64,000 bases of DNA from Carposina sasakii (GCA_014607495.2 CP053157.1:8494001-8558000); one strand, 5' to 3'; shown: positions 11,400-23,799, counted from the first letter of the stretch. Program-made: numbers and translations. Notes: a model not told the origin generated them from the letters alone.

Positions 11400-12934
11400 A
11401 TTGTTCTGAGACTCGAGCTCACGAAACATAATCGTGAGAAATGAGTCCGTTTTCTTGTACGTCTACTTGAAATTGTATTTGCGTTCTTCAACATTTTTAG
11501 TATACACGTAACTATATTTGTTCTAAGTAGGTACTAGGAATAACTTTATATACTTCTGTGTTCTAAATATGTTATTGTAACAGTCTATGAATATGAGTCT
11601 TAGAATATGAGCGTGACTCTCTTCTGAATCATAATTAACCTAACTAAAACATTCTAACTATTAGGTAACCATGTATTCTAAGACATCAATGTTAAATCTC
11701 TAATTATTTATTCTAAAAACAAGTTTTATTTAGAAAAATCGTCAGACTTCGAGTATGGAGTTCAACTTATAAAAGTCAATGGTCTTATAAGTCTGTATGC
11801 CAGGGCTTATCTTCGAACCTATAATAGCTTCTATCGGGCGATATTTCTGCAGAATAAAGTTTTTCAATATCTTTCTTAGATATTATAAAATACAACTTTT
11901 CTAGGAAAATACTCATGGGTCTTTTACGGACTTACTTATAGTAACGTATGTGATTTTTATTGCATAATATCGCTGCTTGTATTCGCAGTAGAAATTTTTA
12001 ATCGATAGGTTGGTACTTTACTAGTCCCCGCACCCATTTAGTAGATACGAGTACAAGCGATTCAAATGGCGTAGTAAAATTGGATAACGATATGAATAGT
12101 AATATAACCGGCAAAAACGGATCACGGAGTCGTTCGTCCATGTAACCGGTATTACCGGGCCGCTATACCCGGGCGGGGAGAGTTTTTCCGTTTATAGGGT
12201 CGTTAGGATATAATTTCATCTCGTGTTTATGGCTCCATAAAAAGTTTGCAGCGCTGATACAACCAGTGTCAAATTACCCGGACTCGCTCATTCTGAATTT
12301 TACCTGTAGGGCTAATGCATGGACGATTTATTGGGGGTTAATTTTGCCTGTTATGCCTATTAATTAAAATATGTTCAGGTTTTTTATTTAAAAAATGCGA
12401 CGAATTTTATAAGATTAAATTTGTTGGTATACGTAGAGTTAAGTATTACGTGGCTTATGTGGCCCTTCAGTAGCTTCACGGACCCGATCGAAACGCCACC
12501 TACCGAGTTCATCTATATGGTAAAAATTTCCTAGAAGAATAAATGATCATTCACAGTGAATCATCATGATGATTGGTTCAGATGGAGTTATGTAAATGCT
12601 GGAATGGTCCTTAACAATTTACTATAAATACAAGTCATTTATATGTAAAGTGTAGTAAGGGGATAAGTACGAAGTCTCCAGTCAAATAAGTAGTTTGGTA
12701 GTTATTATTTATAAAGGTGTTTTTATCAGTATTTCTTTCGCTAATTAATTTATCCCCTACAATGGAAAGTTCTCATCAAGCCGACACTTCTTTTGTATTA
12801 CATTAGTAACATAAGATAAGATGAGTAATATCATTAGTGTTAGTTAGATGCTTGTCTGGTCGTAGGTACATTGGGAAACATATAATGCGCATATATTATA
12901 AACACATAGATACTTGTACATCTTAACTATACGT
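11400..12934. other. unique DNA with a GC-rich block
   Basis: No gene or repeat is recognised. The part from about 12040 to 12310 is CpG-containing, with CCGGTATTACCGGGCC (a near palindrome) and CATAAAAAGTTTGCAGCGC, unlike the flanks. It is a candidate conserved non-coding block by composition only. Confidence 0.4.
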
Positions 12935-12935
12935 T

Positions 12936-13031
12936 TAAAATTGGTCAGAAATGGCATCATCCTATCGGCCCTTGGTGGTCTGCCTACCCCGTAAGGGATA
13001 CAGGCGTGATTATATGTATTTATGTATGTAC
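12936..13031 (+). mobile_element. retroposon 3' end with (TATG)n tail
   Basis: The block carries CTATCGGCCCTTGGTGG, CTGCCTACCCCGTAAGGG and ACAGGCGTGATTATATG, followed by a TATGTATT run. The CTACCCC-GGGA-ACAG-CGTG hairpin with a TATG tail matches the sense-strand 3' end of Rep-1, so the two families share a 3' tail. Weaker partial copies lie at 18005-18055 and 27700-27755. Confidence 0.65.
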
Positions 13032-13039
13032 ATAAATAC

Positions 13040-13236
13040 ATGCTGTGTTCTCGAAATGGGATAGCTAGAACTACAGGATCATAAAGGAGATTTCACAATC
13101 ATATTTAGCATAGCGGCGGTATGTCACTACAATTTGCTTGTTTATCGCCTGAGAGAATGCCCGAGTCCCTAGTTGACTCTTTCAACACGCATGGACGGAG
13201 ATGCAGCTGACGTATTCTGGGACCCGCACCAGCATG
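13040..13236 (-). mobile_element. Rep-1 retroposon copy, tail-to-tail with its neighbour
   Basis: Landmarks are CTGTGTTCTCGAAATGGG, GAGAATGCCCGAGTCCCTAG and GATGCAGCTGACGTATTC. Sense is minus, so its 3' end meets the tail of the plus-strand element ending at 13031 within about 10 bases. The two retroposons therefore sit tail to tail over a shared TATG-rich joint. Confidence 0.7.
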
Positions 13237-14175
13237 AAAAAAAACACAATAGTATAAAAGTAGGTACAAAATGAGCTAATCTATTGAAAGATTTCTTCCA
13301 ACAATCCTACTGCTTATATAGGAAACAGCTAGATACATAAGAATCCACTGTAACTTCCCGAACACGATATCCTGGACCACATTCACCAATATCAACGTCA
13401 TCTACAAGCGAAATGCTTTTAATACACATTGGTCCTGATTTCGGATTTGGATGCAAAAGGAATTTCGAAATAGAAAATTCCATTGAAACAGAGGTTGGTT
13501 GGTTCGTATAAATTAATTTTGCCCTGACCCGTGTATTAATATTCAGAGCACTCTCAAAGTTCGTTCTAACTGCGGGGAATACTCCAATTTATTAATTTCA
13601 GTGGGTGGCGCAGTGCCCGTGCATTTCAAGGTTTAAATAACAACATGTTATTGCATTTTACTTAGCTATATTAAATAGCTTTCACGCTAAAGTAACCTCA
13701 GCACGAGTTATTAATACACCTGTTTACAATAAAGTAGGGACGTAAATCTGTTGGCAACGATTTTGAATTCAGGTTTCAGTAGGTAGTTAATGTGTTAAGG
13801 GCGTGCACAATGATAGAGTAGAAAGAACCCTTCAATTCTGGCTGGAGTCAAAGCTTTGGGGGCTTATTAGTACTTTATACGAAACTTTACAGAGTGGTGG
13901 CCTCATTGTTGACAACTAACTGGCTGACGCAGCCAAATTTACTGGATGTAGGAAGCTGATTACATTATCCTTGAGGAGTGCTACTAATACTTACCTGAAA
14001 TCCGGGAATTCAAAGGTTTATGCGAAGAAGCCTTACAACGTACGTCAAGTTTGCAAATAATTTAATTCCTCAATCAAATTTTGATTGATATTATTGAATT
14101 TTGTGGAAGTTAATAATCATTTATAAGTATAAAGATACACATTATGCAGAATGTAAAAAAAGAAACCTAATACTT
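13237..14175. other. intergenic DNA, nothing recognised
   Basis: AT-rich with short mixed-composition patches. No domain, RNA gene or transposon end is seen. Confidence 0.5.
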
Positions 14176-14345
14176 AAGGATCTTATAGACCTGGTGATGG
14201 GTACTTTAGACATGAAATCACATGTTTATTTTTTGAGATAGTAGGTATAGAGAAATTCCTAAACAACTCAGGAATGTTTAAATACAATCTCGAAAAATAA
14301 ATATGTGATTTCGAATTTTGTGATACACATCACTATGTCCATAAA
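14176..14345 (+). mobile_element. MITE-A remnant
   Basis: It contains ATGAAATCACATGTTTATTT, GAGAAATTCCTAAACAA and its inner inverse TATGTGATTTCGAATTTTGT, matching the interior of MITE-A. The TACAGGG termini are gone. Confidence 0.55.
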
Positions 14346-14932
14346 ACCCTTAAATATTAGTGCTCTTTTTTACACACTGTATAAACATTTATATAAAAAA
14401 TAACAGTCTACCTTACAAAAAATAGGTAAGTAAGTATTGAAAATTCAATTTGTGTCTAAATTAGGCCGAAAAATCATTTGCGTATAATCTGAGGGCCCAA
14501 CTTGTTTTGTTATGGTTCCGAGTCCAATTTTCTGTTTAAGTTATTCTCGATGAAGTGTTTGTTTTCATCAGAATCTGCCAGTCATTGTTGTGACATTTAC
14601 TTAAAAACATAAAAGCCAGTAAGATTGTTTTCCGACGAGATCTTAATTAACGAAATATTGGAAAAATTATTTCAACGTTATTTTCCCGATTGTTTTCCTT
14701 ATTTATGAAAAATAACCTTATTCAGGTTTGAAGATCAAACCCCTTCCATTTTATTCTAGTTACTAGAAACTAGTACAATGAAAAGTATTTTGGAGCGCCC
14801 GCTCCGAAAAAATAAGAACTCTACAGTGATAGCACTTGTATTTCTTTTTTGATCTTATTCTTGAATACGTGTATCTCCAAATATTCACAGTAATAACACT
14901 ACCAAACGGACATTGTGCACAAGAACAAACTA
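14346..14932. other. AT-rich intergenic DNA
   Basis: Nothing recognised. Confidence 0.5.
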
Positions 14933-15118
14933 TACAGGGTGTGTGTCACAGCCAGGCAAATATTGATAGTTCAGATCATAATTCGTAGGTGAAAAACACT
15001 ACAAATGTTCGAAGGAAAATTCCAAAATTTTTGGGCTTTTAAAATTACATTTTCAGAAAAAAAAAATTGTTTGGTTCAGCATTTCAGTCCTGTGCCTGGC
15101 TGTCATTCACATTCTGTA
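14933..15118. mobile_element. MITE-B, short copy
   Basis: The element starts TACAGGGTGTGTGTCACAGC and its right end is the inverse of TACAGAATGTGAATGACAGC, giving inverted repeats of about 30 bp around CAGCCAGGC. At 186 bp it is much shorter than the copies at 42030 and 56344 and has lost most of the interior. No coding capacity. Confidence 0.75.
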
Positions 15119-18100
15119 CACACAGGACTCTCAACATTTTGGTGCCAAATATTCATTCATCGAAATATTAAGTTATTTGTACCTATCTAATTTTTAGTAC
15201 CCTTTTGAACCCTTTGAAATTGCCCTTTAAACTTTTGAATTGCCTTCCGAACCTTTGACCAACTTTACTGAGATATAAGTTTAACTCGTGGCACACAGGT
15301 ACAAAACCTCAGTTAACTGTTAGATTGCCGGATCATAGTGTGTATTTTAACTGAATATTTGGGAAAGTCGGTAGATCTCACGGGAATCGTGATTAACCGT
15401 GTGGAACCGGTGACCCCTTCAGTGATTTCTCAGAATCGAAGCCTGCGAGATTCGTTTTGTCGAATTAGTTTCTTATGTGTCAAGTGAATTGATCTTTCTG
15501 TTATATTTAATTGAATTTTTATCAAATTTTTTCCTATACTTTTAACTTTTCACTCTAATGTTATAGGTCATTTATTACTCGGAACCATGTTAGGCCGACT
15601 ACAACAACTGGATATCGAGTGGATCTCATATGATTATAGTCAACGAATGGACTTCTGACACGTCCGACAGAAGGTTCGCGTATCGCTTATTATCGTCGAG
15701 AATTTTTAAGGACATTATTTTGTTGGTATCTATTATTTAATAAATTCCGGAATTCGGTAGTTCATCGTTCATTTAGCGATCAAGCAGCATAATATGTTAT
15801 TTTTTAAATAATCAACTTTTTCTTCATTAAAATATGTTATTTATTTATTTTAATATACCTACCTAGCATAAGTTTTAGTATCTAATGTTTGAATTATTTA
15901 GTTTATACTCTGAAAGTACTTATTAAATATTATAAATGATTTCATGCCTCACTAAAACAAACAACCTACGTTTTGTTCCCATTAAAAATAAAGTGGCAAA
16001 ATTAATTTAACGTCGGCACCCTCTTGGAAATGAACGTGAGTTTAGTTCTTAAGAAAAAAAATACAGTTGTCCGAAAACGTTTTCCATTTTGCGAGCAGCA
16101 GGTGTCCTGCTCTATCCCATCGTCAGCGAATTGCTCCATTGTACGAATATAAATCTCTTCTAGAAGAAAATAGATAAGTGCTTACCTACCTTTTACATTT
16201 GATACGGTACTCACGTTATAATATCGCAATGTACGTGAGGAAATATTGTTTCCGTTGAGATTGCCGGTTCACTCCGAGGTCGTGATACAATTACGTGGGA
16301 GGCGTAATTTGTAACGTTATTAAGTTAGTGTTGGCAGACGTCGTTAGTAAATTATGTTTATCCGACAGGACGCAGCTGGATGCGGCCGACACTTAATCCG
16401 CACACACTGACTCACTGCGAGGTGTCCGTGGCGAAGGGAGGCGCCTCAAAGAGAATTTGAATAATGACGTAAGCCTACGAGCTGTCCTCTTTCTTATGCA
16501 TTTAGTACTCGTTCCTGGGTAGAGTTCTCGATTTGTAATGTTTTTAACAGCGACACATGCCACATTTATGTACCTAATTATCATTATAAAACGATTATCA
16601 CCAGCTCACCTACACTTGTAAGTGAAAATACAAGCGACAATCCATATATAATTATATGATCAAACAATATTTTGTACAATTGCGACCTCTTACATAGTGA
16701 CAAGAAAGACGGTAATTATTATGAAAAGGGACGCGGTTGTCCTTTCCTTGTAGCTTCCGAAGATCGATTATATGTCATACCTGAATTACGAGACCTTAAA
16801 TCATACTTAATGGTGAATACGCATATTCTGGTCGGAAATTTATTGGATGATAGTAGAATATATATCAAAAATTTAGACCCCGTAATAGTTACTGTAACGG
16901 TTTCTTATTATAGTTTAGTATGAAATAGTGCTTTAAAGTAGAAGTACCCATCAGATATTGTGAGGGAATATTAAGCATGAAACTGAGCTTGTAATTGACT
17001 GGTTCGTCCATAAACAACGTTCGAGTTTGCTTGTTCATAATTAGCGTTATACGCTCCCGAGAAAGTTTTGAGCAAACTTAAAAGATTATGTGAAGGGTAG
17101 TTTTGTATAGATTTTCATATGCTTTAATAGCTGATTAACGTTAAAAATAGTTTGGCTTCTGATTTTTCTAAGATCAGTTAATTAATTTCACACCTACTTA
17201 GTTAAATATACCTTTTTTTTTTCAAAATAGACTGTTACAACAAAATTCACTTTATTAAAACATTTAGAGTAGTTAGAATAACCATGAATATAATTAACTG
17301 TGCCACCGGTTACGGAACAAGACTAAACGCAGGGATTTAGTTATTTTAAATAAGAAGCACTAGATAGAAAACGCCAAGGAAATAGCAATTTTCCTCGACT
17401 TTAATTCGTTTCTGGCACGCTATATTTCCATTATCCAATATCAATATTGTTTTGTCTGCAGCGTTCTGAAATAGAATTCAGAGACTACAGAACACTAATG
17501 ATTGTATCGCATGATCTTATAGAGAAATCATTTCGTGTACCTACTGCTTTATTGTGTCTAACAATCCTTGTTATTCAATACTGATTTTCTATGATGAATC
17601 AGGTGTAATTTTCACATATAAAAGCAATTAGAGTCATCCCAAAACTATGAGGGATGGAAAAATATATTTAAAAGTAGTACATTATCGAACTGATATGACA
17701 TACAGAAGGTACCCTTGATCCCGCAGACACTGTTTTGTGGGACTTCAATTCGAAATAAGTTTTGCACTGTATTTATAAAATAATAAATAAAAAAAGAAGC
17801 GTCACACACTGTAGAGCGCAAACCAAATCAATAGGTATGTTAATAAAATTGTAAATGAAAAAATACTTCAGATTAGTATAAATATGTAAATATCTACAGA
17901 CTATACAGTTCTTATGTTCTATAAGATTTAAAGAGAATAAACCCTGGCAGCACTCTATATACTACCAGTCAAGTCTTATCATTGTGGCAAGAAAAACTGG
18001 CATATTTTCATGCTTGGGACTCCCATAGGGTCATAGGCGTGAAGTTGTATATGTTAGCAATTTGTCTAGAAAGATTTCTTCTAGCCAATTTATGTTACGA

Positions 18101-18809
18101 GTCCACGTACGTATAAAGGGTTTTTTTTAATAAGAACTGGAATATTTTCACTTACCCATACATTAGTTGTACACTTACTTATCATATTCGCAAATATGCC
18201 TATAGGAAAACAGTTAATATGCCCCTTATATTGCCATTTGTGGAGTGTTTCCCAGGAAATGGTGTAATAATTTTAGAGTTTGATATTCACCGTTACCATG
18301 TTGCAAATGTGCTATTTTCAGATACAAGTAGATACTACAGGTGTATTTACCTGAATGCCTATAATAGCTCGACAGGTAATATTATGTTTTTGAGATATTT
18401 TTAATATGTTTTATTTCAGAGTAAAGTAAGATCAAGATCCCATGCAAATATTAGTTAATTTTACTGTACAGTTTTTATAAAAGCATAACCTTTCAATAGG
18501 TATATCTTCTTTTTACTTTTCGTTATAACTTCGTTTTCTTTTTGCATGCAGAAGTTTAAGTTTCATTTTCAAGTTAAATCATGCACCATTACAGAGCCAC
18601 GAAAACGAAAATAAGAATGGTGGACACACTAATTGAGGGTAGAACGATTAAGGTAAGGTAATGTGTATGTGAAATATTAGGTAGGGGAATACAGGGTCAG
18701 GTATACATTTATTATTACAGCAAGTCAGTGTCGACGTCAAAAGTAACACGAGTGACAGAATAGACAGTAGCGCCATCACTTACTAACGTTATTGTCTGGA
18801 GGGAGGGGC
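15119..18809. other. long AT-rich stretch without a recognised gene
   Basis: A frame of 83 codons at 16672-16923 is the most protein-like one here but matches nothing I know and opens on an alternative start codon. A short piece of a TATG-tailed retroposon may lie at 18005-18055. Otherwise nothing is recognised. Confidence 0.45.
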
Positions 18810-18975
18810 ATAAACAAAGTAGAGCTTTATCATGTAACCGTGTACAAGATTAATGCGCGCCTAATGAATCAGCTCCCGTGACAAATCAGTTCCGTAATGG
18901 CGCCTTTGTTCCCGCAGCACTATGCTTACTCCTCAGCGTAACGAGGAGTAACAAGTTGTCGACGCTCCTTTCTGA
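18810..18975 (+). repeat. diverged repeat block, copy 1
   Basis: Two parts recur elsewhere. GATTAATGC..CTAATGAATCAGCT..CCGTGACAAATCAG matches 34755-34797. TGACAAATCAGT through AGGAGTAACAAGTTGTCGA matches 19477-19555. The three sites have different flanks and orders of spacing, so this is an old dispersed or locally duplicated sequence. No class is assigned. Confidence 0.5.
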
Positions 18976-19004
18976 TATTTCGGAAAATGTTTTTAAAATA
19001 TAAG

Positions 19005-19037
19005 GATACATCTTATAATACCATTATAAGATGTATC
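19005..19037. repeat. 15-bp perfect hairpin with 3-base loop
   Basis: GATACATCTTATAAT (19005-19019) and its exact inverse ATTATAAGATGTATC (19023-19037) are separated by three bases. It is an isolated palindrome between the two diverged repeat blocks and too short for a miRNA precursor. Confidence 0.8.
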
Positions 19038-19469
19038 TACGTAATTATTTCTTGGTAGTGCCGCAGTTGCCGTACATAATAATACATATCAAGTATTGAG
19101 CTAGAATTCATCGTTCGATACAAGGAAATTGTTGTTGCAAAGAAAATGTATAATGTTCAGGCCACAATAGTTAGTATGTAAGGTCATCGAGATTGTATGA
19201 CCGACGTGACGTGAATGCCGCGTGAGCCCCGCGACAACGCAGCGTGAGCATCGCGTTTTTCCAAAGTGAATTATGTGGCAATGCCGATGTGGAACCCGCC
19301 TTAGAATTATAATAATTATCGTCTGTTTCGGAATATAGAACTAGATATTGATTGGTTTACCTACCTAAGCATGGTAAGGCAAGCAAGATTTAAAGCAAAG
19401 GAATATTATGTAATTAGGTAGTTATCTACATTCATATAACGTTAATGTTAACGTTCTTATAATTAATTA

Positions 19470-19560
19470 CCTCTACTGACAAATCAGTGCGTCGGTAATA
19501 CGTCTCTTCCGCCATTATGTTTTAGCGTAATTAGGAGTAACATGTTGTCGAAGTAATTCA
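19470..19560 (+). repeat. diverged repeat block, copy 2
   Basis: It matches 18875-18975: TGACAAATCAGTGCGTCGG, then TTTTAGCGTAATTAGGAGT and AACATGTTGTCGAAG, with substitutions and small indels. It lies about 600 bp downstream in the same orientation. Confidence 0.45.
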
Positions 19561-20488
19561 TTTTATTTAACAAATCATGCTTTTGCACCTCCTGCCAGTA
19601 ATGATTTTTGCTAGAGATTCCAAGAAGTTCTTGAAGTTTGCTTGAGGTTTGCTGGAAGGAATCTCTTTTAGATAAAATTTTTATGTGTACAATAAAGAAT
19701 ACAGTAGTTCGTTTTTGTTTAATAAACATGATATAAGTACTTAAATATTGGACTATTTTACTTAGAATATTCGTGAAAGCAAGAATAAGAATAATATTTT
19801 ATTGTCCTATAACAGAAGGAATTTTCTTATGATTCCTATTGACACGAGACTAACTAGGTCATAGGAGACTTTTATGCTAAGATATATTTTATATACGACA
19901 ATTTAAAAAAGTCATGACTTTCGAAGTTGGGTTTCGCTTTTTGGAAATTTAATTATTTTAAAAGTAATAAATATAAATATAAATATATTAATGTAAATAT
20001 GTACATAATATTTAAAAAACAGAATAAATGAAGGTATAAAGTAAAAAACCTGATGAATGATGTGGGCACATTTGTATGTTGCATATTATTATACTGTTGA
20101 ATGCAGTGTTTTTATTACGACTTCTCTTGTATATTGTATTTTTTTCATCCTGGCTTTCATAGATATACCAAATATATATGTATTTTATCGCAATAACAAA
20201 AAAAACGCCAATTACGTACCATTGTCGACAGTTGACACTTTTGAAGTCATATTTAATCCGATCATAGTATAAACGTTCTAGATAAAGTCGAGGCTTCATA
20301 ATTATGTAACACGTTGTATCGTACCTGTATAGTTAAATAGCAACAACAACTAGTAGTTTACCGGATTTAATTACCCTTTCATTGCGGGCTGAGGGTAAGC
20401 TGCCTACAACACGCAAGGGGCCGACGTACGGCAGAATCTGTCGGAGTAGAGCGACTGTAATTACCTATATTGTGTCGATAGTGCAGCG
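19561..20488. other. AT-rich intergenic DNA
   Basis: Overlapping frames at 20012-20299 (minus) and 20057-20272 (plus) are Tyr/Ile-rich and AT-driven. A GC-richer block starts near 20370. No gene is recognised. Confidence 0.45.
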
Positions 20489-20566
20489 TCACGAGATTGC
20501 TCAGTCCTGCCCGTGACAGACTCTAATGCGGGCCGCCAGGCAAGATCTCGCTCAAATAGGTAGGTA
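20489..20566 (+). repeat. GC-rich duplicated block, copy 1
   Basis: The core ACGAGATTGCTC, CTGCCCGTGACAG and GGCCGCC aligns with 21336-21412 over about 75 bases at roughly 70 percent by eye. Both copies lie in the same orientation 850 bp apart. Confidence 0.5.
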
Positions 20567-21335
20567 TACCTTGAAAATGTGTTTTTGAAGTCAAGTTGTC
20601 ACATGTTTTTTTTATAGGCTTAAATATCTTATGACAAAATATTTCCAAGAATAATAATACTAAGATAAATAGTTTTGTAAATAATGTCAATAAGAACGAA
20701 GGATTAAAGACTTCGTATTTACTTTAAGGCAAAGTTTTGGTGAATCGCTAAACTGTATAAGGCTCACTTAGATGTAATGGAATGTCATCAGCACCATACA
20801 ATGAGGGCGTATCGAATGCTTTCTCAAGTTCAAGGGTCTATTAACTTTAGTGAGTGTTCATAATGCATTTGATAATGCCTTTTGTGATTTTTTAATATTA
20901 GTAAAATATATTATTGAATACTTTTGCGATCTGCAATTAAAGCTGTAAACAGAACAAACGAGACATATCATCGCCTTATGTCACAATATTTTTGTGGTCG
21001 ACACAATATGGTTTCTTTCGAAATTCACCTGTGGGTATGGCTTTTGTTTGCTTGATGCCATCAGGCCTCCGAGGGAATTCAATATTTGAGGACCGATGGA
21101 AGCCTAAAATTGAGACACAACTTTACCACGAGTCATTTTTATTGGGTGCAAAAGCAAAAATCAATAAAAATCTAGCATGATTATCTCAACCAATTTCTCT
21201 AATATGCAAAAAAATTCTTGAGATCGTGTATTGAAATTAGCTATTAGTGTTTGATCAAGATGATTAATAAGTTTAATACAGTAGGTACACGAGAAGTTAG
21301 GTAACTGAGCTCTGGGATATCTTGCTAATAGCATA
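20567..21335. other. AT-rich spacer between duplicated blocks
   Basis: Nothing recognised. Confidence 0.45.
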
Positions 21336-21412
21336 ATATTACGAGATTGCTCCATCGCTGCCCATGACAGCCTGTAATGTCGGCCGCCGGGTGATATTTT
21401 ACTCAAACATCT
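21336..21412 (+). repeat. GC-rich duplicated block, copy 2
   Basis: ACGAGATTGCTCCATCGCTG, CCCATGACAGCCTGTAATG and CGGCCGCCGGGTGATAT match 20489-20566. The pair may be an ancient transposon relic or a duplicated regulatory block. Confidence 0.5.
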
Positions 21413-22371
21413 ACATCGAGAAGATTTCTGCTAGAAAGTGGCGGAGATTTCAAAATTATTTACTGTAATAAAATTCAGATATCTCGACTAAAGCTTTGCG
21501 TTTTAATCACGGTAATCTACTTATAAAGGTAGTTAATGGATTTATTAAGTGACCTTTGTTTGCTCATTTGAATGAAATATTTTTAGTCAGTCCATTTCAG
21601 TTCCAAGACCGAAACGGATTTTTTTTGTGCAAAACATCTCAAATTCGAAACAAAACAACATATCGATACGTTCTGTTCGGTTACGTTCTCTGTTGAGATA
21701 GATGGTGCTATTATAGTTGTAACTATGTAATAAATTTTACTACATAACTTACTAACTAGTCTATGATCATCGATTGTGATTTCTCACATAAATAGCTTGG
21801 AATGCATTAAAAAAATGTGAAGAATGCTTAGAAAACTGCGCCAATGTACTCGTACCTCCCTATTATACCCCCTTAAGCAAAATTACAAAACACATGTAAA
21901 ATAAGGGTGATTCGCAAAAAACATGTCTAAATTGATCTATTCATCCCACTAATAGAAACCTACATACAGATAATGTATCTAATACAATATGAATATATTA
22001 TTCTATTCCGACCAGTATCCCCGGGTTGTTCTATAATTATCGTCTACCTACGTCAAGATATCGGACGTCTCTCAAATGCTAAAGCAGGTTAGAGTTTTGA
22101 CAGTTCATTTCCTTTAAGGCCCCAATTTCCTTTGTATCGCGAATGTAAAGGTAAATGAGGCCTACATAATGCCTGCGAGGAATCAGAATTACTCTGAACT
22201 ACTTAAGAGGTATTTGGACGGTAAATAACAATGTATCTACATTATAAAATCATAATATATTAGGTTGATTAATGGTATCTCGTTACAGCTTGTGTGCTTG
22301 ATCTATAAAATTTTAAGCGCACTTTAAATGAAAGTAATAAAAAAAACTAAATAAAACATCTAAGTATTGTT
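21413..22371. other. AT-rich intergenic DNA
   Basis: No gene, RNA or classified repeat is seen. Confidence 0.45.
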
Positions 22372-22470
22372 ACTGCAGCAAGTCTGTGTATCTGTAGCTT
22401 GTAGAACTGCTACGTGTCTATAGTTCGTAGATCCTGCTACGAGTCTATAGTTCGTAGCATGTGCTACGAA
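22372..22470 (+). repeat. 27-bp minisatellite, about three units
   Basis: Two clean 27-bp units of the form TGCTACGNGTCTATAGTTCG plus a 7-base variable end are adjacent, with a degenerate unit before and a partial unit after. The words CTACGA and TCGTAG make it self-complementary. TATATAAG follows at 22482-22489. Confidence 0.75.
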
Positions 22471-23343
22471 TATAAGTACACTATATAAGCTGCGTCTGCG
22501 CGTCTTCCAATCGACGGCTACCGAAACCCAGAAAAATTCTCATCCATAAACTCGTTGATATACGAAAATACACATTTTATACAAATGAATTCAAATCGCA
22601 ATTAAGAGTTAAGCTTTTAAATACATCAGAGTCGCGTTGATGAATGTACCAGCTCGTCACAGCATTGACAACGCATTCCTGCGGGAATGACGGCTTCAAT
22701 CAATAATCCAGCCTCGTTATCATGCCGTGACGTGTCCCAGACTCGACCTCCCGGGAGTCTCGGGGGATCCTCCACTCGTTGCTCCTCAAATATTCAATCG
22801 TGAGCCGAAATATTGTATTTCGAAAAATTATACTGTTATTATTGTGTGAATCTGCATTATGCTGTCGTTATGTGTTAGGATTGTTGTTGTATGTAAAGAA
22901 TAATATGAGATACTGTGTTACTTTTTGTATTATAAAATGTTTTTTTTTTTTGTGAAATTGTTTTGATACTCTAGACGCAATTATTGAAGTGCTTTTTACT
23001 CTGAGACAAAGGTTACTTAGGTTACTTATACGGTGCTTCTAATAAACCATGCGTAAAGTTACACTTTTGACAGCAACATGTATTGAACATCTGTTAAATT
23101 AAACAGTGAATAGCTTAAGGTTTTTTTATTAGTAAGGCCCATAGAGTTCGGAAATATACATCGTAAACTTGTCGTGCATTGTATAGGCAGGTATCTAGAA
23201 TTTTGCTTGTTATTCTGATCTCAGAATTATGAGGTAATTTGAAACATTTTAAACAATATGATATCGTTTTCGGGCATTATCATCTTCCTGACCTTATACC
23301 GTTATTTATAAGGTCGACGTATTAAACAGTATAATAATTTACT
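22471..23343. other. intergenic DNA with a GC-rich block
   Basis: The part from 22640 to 22790 is CpG-rich (GCCGTGACGTGTCCCAGAC, CCCGGGAGTCTCGGGGGATC). The CTCCCGGGAG core is a 10-base palindrome near 22750. No gene is recognised. Confidence 0.45.
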
Positions 23344-23359
23344 ATAAGTATTCTGTGAC
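23344..23359 (+). repeat. 16-bp target duplication, left copy
   Basis: ATAAGTATTCTGTGAC, identical to 23584-23599. Confidence 0.9.
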
Positions 23360-23583
23360 CATCTGATGCAAGGATTCACTAGAATACATCAGCTGTATGC
23401 CTGTATCTCCTTCTGTGCTTATCGTAAGAGTCGATTCAGGAACATAGTAGCATTCTCTCAGGTGGTGAGCAGGCTATTTGTCACCGATGCTAAATGTGTC
23501 TGTAGGATTTCCCATATGATCTCGCAATTCTGGATAACCTGATTCATAGCTGTGCGATTATGTTTATATGTATGTACTACTTA
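23360..23583 (+). mobile_element. Rep-1 retroposon with exact 16-bp target duplication
   Basis: The 224-bp insert runs from the CACTAGAATACATCAGCTG end to the CTGATTCATAGCTGTGCG end and a TTATATGTATGTA tail. The perfect 16-bp direct repeat on both sides defines its limits and shows that Rep-1 moves by target-primed reverse transcription. The sense strand is the one ending in the TATG tail. It encodes no protein, so it needs LINE enzymes in trans. Confidence 0.88.
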
Positions 23584-23599
23584 ATAAGTATTCTGTGAC
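23584..23599 (+). repeat. 16-bp target duplication, right copy
   Basis: ATAAGTATTCTGTGAC, identical to 23344-23359. Confidence 0.9.
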
Positions 23600-23799
23600 A
23601 GAAGTTAACCTTGCCTTGCCTTGTGACTGCAACTAGTGGTCGCATGATACTCGATCGGTAACTTCAATTTAATCCTATCAGTAGTTTTCCAACTATTACC
23701 TGAGAACATAGCTTTATTCGATACCATGTAGTTGATATACCGATTTATCGACATTTAGCCTGCCAATATACGATAAATATAGCCGCCATGTTGAATTTT

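Noticed and set aside
11131..11494. Overlapping frames on both strands near 11.2-11.5 kb
   Set aside because: They fall in the GC-rich RTE-like 3' region and its GATGAT tail, which is non-coding.
19005..19037. miRNA precursor
   Set aside because: A 15-bp stem with a 3-base loop is too short and too tight for an animal pre-miRNA.
22372..22470. CRISPR-like array
   Set aside because: Adjacent tandem units without unique spacers in an insect-type genome; it is a minisatellite.
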